This document shows, piece after piece, positions 57,146 through 64,000 of a stretch of DNA of 64,000 nucleotides (its first letter is position 1; each line of letters starts with the position of its first letter). Source of the stretch: an uncultured Erythrobacteraceae bacterium. GTDB taxonomy: Bacteria; Pseudomonadota; Alphaproteobacteria; Sphingomonadales; Sphingomonadaceae. A model generated the notes under the pieces. The model did not search any database. It was not told the origin of the DNA and was given only the letters and a program-made list of their open reading frames with translations. The DNA is taken from contig CAMLQG010000002.1 in the NCBI GenBank assembly GCA_946482075.1, positions 1-64,000 on the forward strand, in the 5' to 3' direction. The position numbers and the translations under genes are program-made.

Positions 57146-58239
57146 TTGAGGCTCTCGCTGTAGAACCTGGCGAGCCGGTCGAAGGGGATCACATCGACCC
57201 GATCATACAAGTCCGTGTGGTTGGCGCCGGGTATGATCATCAGTTCCTTGGGCTCCGCTGCTGCAGCAAAGGCCGTTTCGCTGAAATACCGGGAATGCGC
57301 CTTTTCTCCATGGATGAACAGGATGGGCCGAGGCGAGATTTCCCGGATGTAGGTCAGGATCGGCATGTTCATGAACGAAAGCGGATTGGTCACTGTCCAT
57401 GATCCATTCGAGTTCACCGATCTCGGGTGGAAGCCGCGCGAGGTTCGATAGTAGTCGTGGTAATCGACCAAGAACTGCGCTTCGCCACCCTTCAGCTCGT
57501 TCATAGGCGGGCCATAGGCTGGGCTGCCTTTTTCGGCATCTGTCCACCGCTGCCGGCTGAGTTGCTCGAGGGTTTGCGTACGCTGCTCCAGCGTCACGCT
57601 GTCATTATAGCCCTTCGACATGACGCGGGTCATGTCATACATGGTGCTCACGGCAACCGCCTTCACCCGCTTGTCGATGGCAGCTGCGTTAAGCGCCATG
57701 CCGCCCCAGCCGCAGATGCCGAGAATACCGATCTTTTCGCGATCGACCGATGCATGGTGACCGAGGTAATCTACGGCAGCACTGAAGTCTTCGGTGTTGA
57801 TGTCTGGCGAAGCAACATTGCGCGGTTCACCTCCACTCTCGCCCGTGTAGGATGGGTCGAAGGCCAAGGTTACGAAGCCGTGCTCGGCCATGATCTGGGC
57901 GTAAAGACCGGATGACTGCTCCTTCACTGCGCCGAACGGGCCGCCGACGGCAATCGCCGCCAGCCGGCGACTGTCGCGATCCTTGGGCAGATAAAGATCA
58001 CCAACGAGCGTGATGCCGTATCGGTTTTTGAAGGTTACCTTCTGGTGATCAACCTTCTCGCTCTTGGGGAAAGTCTTGTCCCATTCCTGTGTCATTTGCA
58101 TGGTTGCTCCCGTTGTCGCGGTGGAGATAGTGTGTGCGAAGGCCGGCTGCGTACCTGCAAAGGCCAGTGCGCTCAGAATGCCGCCAAAGACGAGGCCGCG
58201 TCTGGTGAGCGCAGCTCGGGCGGTTCCAAATCCTTGCAT
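57142..58239 (-). CDS. Exported alpha/beta hydrolase (DUF1100/dienelactone hydrolase-like)
   Basis: A 365-residue protein with a twin-arginine-like signal (ALTRRGLVFGGILSALAFAG). The hydrolase domain has GITLVGDLYLPKD, AFDPSYTGESGGEP and the elbow ILGICGWGGMALNAAA. In that elbow the nucleophile position holds Cys (G-I-C-G-W-G), as in dienelactone hydrolase-like enzymes. Asp and His are available in PILFIHGEKAH and IPGANHTDLYD. The start at 58239 is set by the signal peptide. It lies 13 bases after the MFS gene in an operon with the broken cupin. Confidence 0.88.
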   Translation of the reverse strand: MQGFGTARAALTRRGLVFGGILSALAFAGTQPAFAHTISTATTGATMQMTQEWDKTFPKSEKVDHQKVTFKNRYGITLVGDLYLPKDRDSRRLAAIAVGGPFGAVKEQSSGLYAQIMAEHGFVTLAFDPSYTGESGGEPRNVASPDINTEDFSAAVDYLGHHASVDREKIGILGICGWGGMALNAAAIDKRVKAVAVSTMYDMTRVMSKGYNDSVTLEQRTQTLEQLSRQRWTDAEKGSPAYGPPMNELKGGEAQFLVDYHDYYRTSRGFHPRSVNSNGSWTVTNPLSFMNMPILTYIREISPRPILFIHGEKAHSRYFSETAFAAAAEPKELMIIPGANHTDLYDRVDVIPFDRLARFYSESLK

Positions 58240-58252
58240 GGGTCTAGTCCTT

Positions 58253-59500
58253 CTAGGAGGCGGCCGGCGCAACAATGAGCTGGTTGTTGTCGTTGGTGAG
58301 AGCTGGGCCTCCTCGCGAGGCAAGAAGCGCAACAAGGGCCGAAGAAACGAGCAGTGCGGCGCTTATGGTGAAGGTCGCTTGATAGCCGTGCCCGTCAAAC
58401 AGAAGCCCACCGAGCGATGCCCCCAACGTTATTGCCAGTTGGATTACGGCCACCATCAGTCCGCCGCCTGCTTCCGCGTCCTCAGGCAGCACTCTGCTTA
58501 CCCAGGTCCACCAGGCGACCGGCGCGGCCGTGCCGATAAAGCTCCAGAGTCCGAGGAGCGCGCCGACACTGACAGGGGACGAACCCAGAACCATCAGTCC
58601 TGCTGCGACGGCGGCCATCGCCAACGGCATCGCAATCAGCAATGCGTGGAGAGATCGCTCAAGCGCGAGCCCGATCGCATAGGTCCCCGCGAGGCCGGCA
58701 ACGCCCAGGCCTAGTAGCATTAGCGAGAGTGTAGAGACATCGACCCCTGTGACGGTCTCGAGGAACGGCCGCAAATAGGTGAACAGCGCGAACTGGCCCA
58801 TGAAGAGCAGCGCGACAGCTATCATGCCAAGCGGCACCTGCGGCCGCAGAAGGACCCTGAAGGCTGCTGCGCCATTCGCCCGTTCGCGGCTCGGCATGCT
58901 CGGTAGAGTGATGAACTGCCAGGCAAGTGTGACCGCGGCGAGCGGTACGACGAAGAAGAACGCGCCACGCCAGCCAATGTACTGGCCCAAAAAGCTGCCC
59001 AAGGGCGCGGCGATGGTCGTTGCCAGCGCATTGCCACCGTTGAGAAGCGCAAGCGCGCGCGGTACGGCATCCTCCGGGACAAGCCGCATAACGGTTGCAG
59101 TCGACATCGACCAGAAGCCGCCGATTACTACTCCCAGCAGCGCTCTGCCGACCATGAATATCGGATAGGTTGTCGCGAAAGCGACGATGACACCCGACGC
59201 AATCATCAGGCCGGTGAGCCACAGCAGCAGCGTCCGGCGATCGATGCCGCGCGTTACAGAGGCAATGAACAAGCTGGTGAGGACGGCGAAGATACCGGAC
59301 ACGGCAATCGCCTGCCCTGCCTGGCCTTCGCTTATGCGAAGGTCGGAAGCAATCGGCGTGAGCAGGCTGACCGGCATGAACTCCGAGGCGATCAGGATGG
59401 AAACGCATAGCGAGAGAGCGAAAACTGCGCCCCATTCGCTTCTCATGGTTGGCCTTGCCAGCGTCTGGCCTGTTACGATGTGGGTCTGATTTTTTGCCAT
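58253..59500 (-). CDS. MFS exporter (AraJ/YdhP-like)
   Basis: A 415-residue twelve-helix transporter of the DHA1 drug:H+ antiporter type. It has SEFMPVSLLTPIASDLRISE in helix 1, RGIDRRTLLLW in the motif A region, and GRALLGVVIGGFWSMS (motif B/C). It is the first gene of the operon MFS-hydrolase-cupin and is divergent from a LysR regulator across a 75-base gap. Confidence 0.9.
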   Translation of the reverse strand: MAKNQTHIVTGQTLARPTMRSEWGAVFALSLCVSILIASEFMPVSLLTPIASDLRISEGQAGQAIAVSGIFAVLTSLFIASVTRGIDRRTLLLWLTGLMIASGVIVAFATTYPIFMVGRALLGVVIGGFWSMSTATVMRLVPEDAVPRALALLNGGNALATTIAAPLGSFLGQYIGWRGAFFFVVPLAAVTLAWQFITLPSMPSRERANGAAAFRVLLRPQVPLGMIAVALLFMGQFALFTYLRPFLETVTGVDVSTLSLMLLGLGVAGLAGTYAIGLALERSLHALLIAMPLAMAAVAAGLMVLGSSPVSVGALLGLWSFIGTAAPVAWWTWVSRVLPEDAEAGGGLMVAVIQLAITLGASLGGLLFDGHGYQATFTISAALLVSSALVALLASRGGPALTNDNNQLIVAPAAS

Positions 59501-59575
59501 GGCAGCAATTTAGGCCTACTGCATCGTGCTGATTACCCCCTATGATCGGCATGCAGCTGTGAGCAAAATTCAACC

Positions 59576-60484
59576 ATGAACCGCGATACGATGGCAGATC
59601 TGGTTGCCTTTCTGGCGGTTGCACGGGAGCGAAGCTTCACGCGAGCGGCGGCAAAGATCGGCGTGTCACCGTCTGCTCTCAGCCATACGATCCGCAAGCT
59701 TGAGGAACGTATGGGCATGCGCCTCTTGACCCGCACGAGCCGCAGTGTCTCGACTACAGATGCTGGCGAACGTTTGCTGGATCGGGTCGGCCCCCACTTT
59801 GACGAGGTGACTGCGGAGCTCGAAGGATTGACGGAGCTTCGCGACAAACCCTCAGGCACCTTGCGTATCACTACCGGAGATCAACCGGCCGAAAGCATTT
59901 TGCTCCCGGTGATAGCCAAATTACTGCCGCTCTATCCGGACCTCACGATTGAACTGACCGTCGACAATGGCTTTGTGGATATCGTTGCCGAGCGGTTCGA
60001 TGCCGGCGTTCGTCTCGGTGAGACCTTGGCTCAGGATATGGTGGCCGTGCGAATAGGCCCTGACATGGAGATGGCGGTGGTCGGCTCTCCCGCATATCTG
60101 GAGGCCCACGGAGCGCCAGCTACGCCAGACGATCTTTCCCGCCACAACTGCATCAACCTTCGCCACCAGTCCCGCGGTGGCGTATCGGTGTGGGATCTCG
60201 AGAAAGATGGGCGCGCCGTGAATGTGCGGGTCGAGGGCCAATTCATCGCCAACGACATTGACCTTGTGCGCCAGGCAGCGATCAATGGACTGGGCTTGTG
60301 TTACCTGCCCAGGGACTATTTGCAGGCACAGTTGGATGCAGGCGAGCTCGTTCAGGTCCTGAAAAAGTGGTGCCCGCCGTTTCCGGGATATCATCTCTAC
60401 TATCCCAGCCGACGGCAGCAGTCAGCAGCCCTTGCGGCCTTCATTGCTGCTGTACGCTATCGCGATTGCGGTAACCGCACATAA
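59576..60484 (+). CDS. LysR-family transcriptional regulator
   Basis: A 302-residue regulator. The N-terminal helix-turn-helix is DLVAFLAVARERSFTRAAAK, with ALSHTIRKLEERMGMRLLTR; the effector-binding domain begins near residue 90. The gap to the divergent MFS gene (59501-59575) contains CTGCAT and ATGCAG half-sites 26 bases apart (59519 and 59551), a possible binding region. Control of the adjacent MFS-hydrolase-cupin operon is likely from position. Confidence 0.92.
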   Translation: MNRDTMADLVAFLAVARERSFTRAAAKIGVSPSALSHTIRKLEERMGMRLLTRTSRSVSTTDAGERLLDRVGPHFDEVTAELEGLTELRDKPSGTLRITTGDQPAESILLPVIAKLLPLYPDLTIELTVDNGFVDIVAERFDAGVRLGETLAQDMVAVRIGPDMEMAVVGSPAYLEAHGAPATPDDLSRHNCINLRHQSRGGVSVWDLEKDGRAVNVRVEGQFIANDIDLVRQAAINGLGLCYLPRDYLQAQLDAGELVQVLKKWCPPFPGYHLYYPSRRQQSAALAAFIAAVRYRDCGNRT

Positions 60485-60636
60485 TTGAATGAACGCTGGC
60501 GGCGGCTCGCACATAACATAAAACTGTGGTGAGGGCTTGCTGAACTATCCGATCTCAAGACAACAGGCCTGATCCCGCAGCACGCTGCCGCTCTGCTTAC
60601 CTGGCAAGCACGAATGGCCGCGCTGCTACGGGCAAT

Positions 60637-61125
60637 CTACTCGATCCAGAATCCGTGCGCTCGGTGCCAATCCTCCAGCGCGTCCTCTGGGTACTCCTCG
60701 AAGCACTGGTCGTCTGGCCCAATCTCCGGCTCGACCCAGCTGGCTTTTGACGAGAGCATCATGTGGACGAGTGACGGAGGTTTCGGAAGTTCACTGTCGA
60801 TAGCTGACGCGAAGGGATGAAAGAGTTCGGGATAGTCCGGGCTGAAGACCCAGAGCGCACTATCGCAGCCCGCACAGAAATGCCGTTCTGCCGCGCTGAC
60901 CCTAACCCCGCCATGACCATCATCCAGCTCGGCATGAAAAACCGCGGTTTCACCTCGTACTCGCAGCGTTCGCTTGTCTGCGTGAAGATTGATGGCGTAG
61001 CCCCCAGCGCCAGCGGTTTTCCGACAGATCGAGCAATAGCATCGCATGAAAGGGACGGGGGCGCGGCTCTCGGCGGAGAAACTGACCTGTCCGCAGCGGC
61101 AGGAACCTTTGAGTTTGAGAGGCAT
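60637..61125 (-). CDS. GFA/CENP-V-family zinc protein
   Basis: A 162-residue protein of the glutathione-dependent formaldehyde-activating enzyme (GFA) family. Zinc-binding cysteines are in GSCRCGQVSF, CYCSICRKTAG and FCAGCDSALWVF. The start at 61125 (MPLKLKG) is the family N-terminus; a frame extends to 61218. Despite the name, most family members are not proven to act on formaldehyde. Confidence 0.9.
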   Translation of the reverse strand: MPLKLKGSCRCGQVSFSAESRAPVPFMRCYCSICRKTAGAGGYAINLHADKRTLRVRGETAVFHAELDDGHGGVRVSAAERHFCAGCDSALWVFSPDYPELFHPFASAIDSELPKPPSLVHMMLSSKASWVEPEIGPDDQCFEEYPEDALEDWHRAHGFWIE

Positions 61126-61318
61126 GGCTGATCCTTCCACTCCGCGAACGGATGGATATGCGGCGGGTTCCGACCGATATCGGAAGCTAGAGATGCAACG
61201 CACCTGGCGGGATGGCATTGCTTCGCTTCTGAGGAACTGACCGAGTCAAAAGCACGGCACGAGCGACCATGTGTTCCCGCTTGCCCGCCAGTGCGATCCG
61301 AAATCTAAAACCAGTTCT

Positions 61319-62194
61319 TCATTTCGTACTTGCGGCCTTAATTTCCAATGCGGACGGTTCCGCAGCATGAACGCCTGCAAACACGTTACCTCCGCGAATT
61401 TCAAATACGAAATATTCTTTATATCGACCGAGATCATACCCCTTCGCCTTGAACTTCTTACCGACGAAGGGGATGTAACCCTCGGCTGTGATCTTCTGAT
61501 TATCTCTGGAATAGGCGTGTGCACGATCCAAAAGCATCACATGGATGGCCGTTTCCAGTTCAGACGTCAAAATCGCTTTCAGACCTTCGCCACCATTCGC
61601 AGACAGGCCATTTTCTCCAGCGAGCGGCAGTGGTGTTCCTTCGCAACAGAAATACTTGATCATCCGAGAGGTTGAGCCGGGTGTTCCGGAGGTGAGCGTC
61701 GTCTTCAGAACGACATATGGGCGAACATCGGTTTCGTTCACGAACGAGATAACAACATAAGGCACCACGGAGAGAGTACCGCCATGCACAACAGATGATA
61801 AGGTGAACGCGTTTCCGTATTTGTCGTCCGCCAAGATCGCCCGGGTCATCTCGGCCGCCTTTCCAGCCACATTGAAGCGGAGCCCATCCTGGAAATTCTC
61901 TACCGCCTCCCTGCCAGCTTCGGCGTTGGCCGCGCCCTGCGCCAGCATACCGAAAACGCCAAAAATAGCGCCCAATGAACCGCCTTTCTGATGTCCCGTT
62001 ATGATGACATTGCTATTAGGGATGCGATGGGCACCCATGGGAAGATCGCTTAGGCCAGACGGTCCTTTGTCCGGAAATACAATTATCGTCGGTGGTGCTT
62101 GTGTCGGAGCAGCACTGGTCTGTACCTGACCTGCATTTGCCTGCGCTGACATCACGGACGCGCTCGCAACGATGGCGAGAACGACTTTACGCAT
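61319..62194 (-). CDS. Secreted hypothetical protein
   Basis: About 291 residues with a Sec signal peptide (MRKVVLAIVASASVMSAQAN, cleavage near ANA). There is a Pro-rich segment, a Gly/Ala-rich helix (GGSLGAIFGVFGMLAQGAAN), then alternating strand-like segments (VVPYVVISFVNETDVRPYVV) and two adjacent Cys (YFCCEGTPLP). I recognise no family. The start at 62194 is nine bases from GGGGGG; the ATG at 62203 abuts it. Base composition is lower in GC than the core genes, which fits an acquired gene. Stands alone. Confidence 0.7.
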   Translation of the reverse strand: MRKVVLAIVASASVMSAQANAGQVQTSAAPTQAPPTIIVFPDKGPSGLSDLPMGAHRIPNSNVIITGHQKGGSLGAIFGVFGMLAQGAANAEAGREAVENFQDGLRFNVAGKAAEMTRAILADDKYGNAFTLSSVVHGGTLSVVPYVVISFVNETDVRPYVVLKTTLTSGTPGSTSRMIKYFCCEGTPLPLAGENGLSANGGEGLKAILTSELETAIHVMLLDRAHAYSRDNQKITAEGYIPFVGKKFKAKGYDLGRYKEYFVFEIRGGNVFAGVHAAEPSALEIKAASTK

Positions 62195-62203
62195 TTTTTT
62201 CAT

Positions 62204-62698
62204 CCCCCCAATTCAGTTCGAAACAGCCGCCGCCAGATTTGCCTTCTGTGTTGCGGCCACCGGTTGAGGTCGTCACCCATAGTTGCCATTCGATAGGATC
62301 TCATCCTCGCTCTCATTCAGCCGAATTAGCCTCAGCCATTTGATGACCGCAATGGGTGGGAAGAAGACACCCCAACCAACGTCTTCGAAGATTCCATTTT
62401 ATGGACGCGAACCTGTCGCCAGAGGGACCGATGTACAAACGGCAGGTTTCAGACCGCTCGCTTTTCCACGTGAATGTCTGCAATATCGGCGTTATCTGTA
62501 CAACTTCCCCATTACCTTTTCCCGACCCAAAGCGGAAATTTTTCGCTTCTCCTCGGATGGTGTGATCCTGCCAGGGAACGTAGCGCTCTCCGAAGCGAAT
62601 GATCTTGCGTCAGTGTGATGGTTCCAACCGCGCTTGCAGAAGCGCGCGGCATTTGGCTAGAAAGCCCCAAACGCAGCGGAAAAGCTGTCGGCGGGAGT
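62204..62698. other. Intergenic gap
   Basis: About 495 bases between the secreted hypothetical protein and the PQQ dehydrogenase. Several short frames cross it but none has a ribosome site plus family features. It should contain the dehydrogenase promoter. Confidence 0.45.
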
Positions 62699-64000
62699 AT
62701 GGATGCAATGACTGAGGGACGCAACCACAAGACACTCCTGCTTGCCGTCTGGCCTTTCGCTGTCGTGGTGGGATTGCTTGGTGGCGTGTTGCTGTGGTGG
62801 GGAGGCGAATTGGCGCTTCTCGGCGGTTCGATCTATTATGTGCTGTCGGGTGTTTTGCTGCTGGCAAGCGCGGTTCAGCTGTTGCGCGGCAAAGCTTGGG
62901 GCGCCTGGCTTTACGGGCTGTTCTGGGTGATCACGCTCGGCTGGTCCGTCTGGGAATCCGGCAGCGATTTCTGGGCTCTCCTCGCCCGGCTTGGTCTGCC
63001 CACCGGGATGGGGCTCTGGTTGCTGTTGCCCTTTGTACGCAACGCACTCGATGGAGATCGCCCCTTCGCCAGACGGGGCCTGGTCATAAGCCTCGGCGTG
63101 CCGGCCCTCGCCGCCGTCCTGATCGGCGCAGGTTTGCACCTGCTGCGGAACGAACCTGCCGATCCGGTCTTCCAGCGCGGCGTGGCCGACCAAGCGGCAC
63201 TGGCTGCCGCGAAGCTGCCTGCGAAAACCATCAACACCGATGGCGACTGGATTGCTTTCGGCAATGACCGGGGCGGCAGTCGCTTCAGTGGCCTGGACCA
63301 GATCAACAGGGCGAATGTCGGTCAGCTCGAAGTCGCCTGGACGGCGCGTGTCGGCGGCACGAACCTCAAGCATGTGCCCAACTTCCAGTCAGCTGCGATC
63401 AAGGTCGGCGAACTCGTCTACATCTGCAAGCCGAACAACGAGATCGTCGCGATCGATGCTGCCACCGGCAAGATACGGTGGCGCAACGATCCGAAGACCG
63501 ACAATGGCGGCCTGACATTCACCGCAACCTGCCGTGGCACCTCCTACTATCGGGTGCCCGATGCCGTCGGCGCCTGTGCGCAGCGTATCTACACCAACAC
63601 GATCGACGGGCGGCTGATCGCCATGGACGCGCTGGACGGCAAGCCTTGCGCCGGTTTCGGTTCCAACGGGCAAGTCTCGCTGCTCAAGGGCCTCGGCACC
63701 TTCGACAAGGGCTATTACTATCCCAGTTCGCCACCGGCTGTCGTGCGCGGCAAGCTGGTCTTGGGCGGCTGGGTGTCCGACAATCAATATGAGGGCGAGC
63801 CGTCAGGCGTGATCCGCGCATTCGATGCGGTAACGGGCAAGTTCGCTTGGGCATTCGATGTCGGCCGCCTCGACCGGCAGAGTGAACCGGCGGAAGGCGA
63901 GACCTACACGCCCAACACCCCCAACAGCTGGGCACCGATGAGTTCGGACGAGGCGCTGGGACTGGTCTATGCGCCGACCGGTAATGCCGTGCCCGACAAT
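62699..64000 (+). CDS. Membrane-bound PQQ-dependent dehydrogenase (glucose/quinate type), 3' end outside window
   Basis: The first 434 residues of a quinoprotein of the Gcd/QuiA family. Four to five membrane helices occupy about residues 14-140 (for example LLLAVWPFAVVVGLLGGVLL). The periplasmic propeller then begins DWIAFGNDRGGSRFSGLDQI, followed by LVYICKPNNEIVAIDAATGK, ATCRGTSYY, GACAQRIYTNTIDGRLIAMD, YYYPSSPPAVV and TPNTPNSWAPMS. These enzymes oxidise aldoses or quinate/shikimate and pass electrons to ubiquinone. The reading frame is open to the last base. A start at 62708 has better spacing to GGGAG. Confidence 0.93.
   Translation, partial: MDAMTEGRNHKTLLLAVWPFAVVVGLLGGVLLWWGGELALLGGSIYYVLSGVLLLASAVQLLRGKAWGAWLYGLFWVITLGWSVWESGSDFWALLARLGLPTGMGLWLLLPFVRNALDGDRPFARRGLVISLGVPALAAVLIGAGLHLLRNEPADPVFQRGVADQAALAAAKLPAKTINTDGDWIAFGNDRGGSRFSGLDQINRANVGQLEVAWTARVGGTNLKHVPNFQSAAIKVGELVYICKPNNEIVAIDAATGKIRWRNDPKTDNGGLTFTATCRGTSYYRVPDAVGACAQRIYTNTIDGRLIAMDALDGKPCAGFGSNGQVSLLKGLGTFDKGYYYPSSPPAVVRGKLVLGGWVSDNQYEGEPSGVIRAFDAVTGKFAWAFDVGRLDRQSEPAEGETYTPNTPNSWAPMSSDEALGLVYAPTGNAVPDN

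Noticed and set aside
62283..62618. Short plus-strand frames upstream of the PQQ dehydrogenase.
   Set aside because: No ribosome site, no domain and overlapping alternatives in several frames; treated as intergenic.

Overview
The window reads as a chromosomal segment of a GC-rich alphaproteobacterium, most likely Sphingomonadales (Sphingomonas/Novosphingobium-like). Reasons: three large TonB-dependent receptors, a CcrM-type GANTC methylase with alphaproteobacterial cell-cycle sites upstream, a split pntAA/pntAB/pntB transhydrogenase preceded by an aa3-type cytochrome oxidase subunit IV-like miniprotein, a Tad/Cpa secretion ATPase, and several families of intergenic inverted repeats of the kind common in this order. 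The genus is inference; no rRNA gene is present.

Positions 1-38540 look like conserved core genome. They hold, in order: the end of cpaF; an EamA transporter and two tandem 45-residue entericidin-like lipoproteins; a minus-strand block with dgt, an NAD(P)-binding epimerase-like protein and a DUF938 methyltransferase; an Asp/Glu-racemase-like protein; the transhydrogenase operon; an orphan NtrC-like response regulator with an SDR; folP; ccrM; rnhB facing a PQQ sugar dehydrogenase; GNAT, DUF1285, NUDIX and CCA-adding enzyme genes; a DEAD-box RNA helicase; the tesA/ybbA/ybbP-type locus; DUF805; a TonB receptor; typA; a Tyr/Arg-rich secreted protein; an amidohydrolase with two hotdog thioesterases; dodecin; a glycosyltransferase; and rarA overlapping a predicted RNase H-fold gene.

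A tRNA-Thr(UGU) at 38656-38731 marks a change of character. Downstream lie a truncated TraG/VirD4 N-terminus, DUF488, a TonB receptor-P450 operon, a GntR regulator next to a 14-bp perfect palindrome, a frameshifted enoyl-CoA hydratase tail, a second paralogous TonB receptor, possible transposase debris and an HNH endonuclease. Next comes a DUF899/small-membrane/HTH-regulator/beta-propeller group, then DUF4168, MFS and MOSC genes. A 518-bp internally deleted IS30-type element with both ends intact follows, then a LysR-controlled MFS/hydrolase/cupin operon whose cupin carries a nonsense codon. The window ends inside a membrane-bound PQQ dehydrogenase gene. This half looks like an accessory region shaped by insertions and deletions.

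No wholly new system can be proven from sequence alone. The best leads are the dense GANTC cluster with a CtrA-like box upstream of ccrM, the GAFPGA replacement of the sigma-54 contact loop in the orphan response regulator, the receptor-P450-GntR-receptor locus, the unknown RNase H-fold gene coupled to rarA, and the tRNA-edge mobile remnants.
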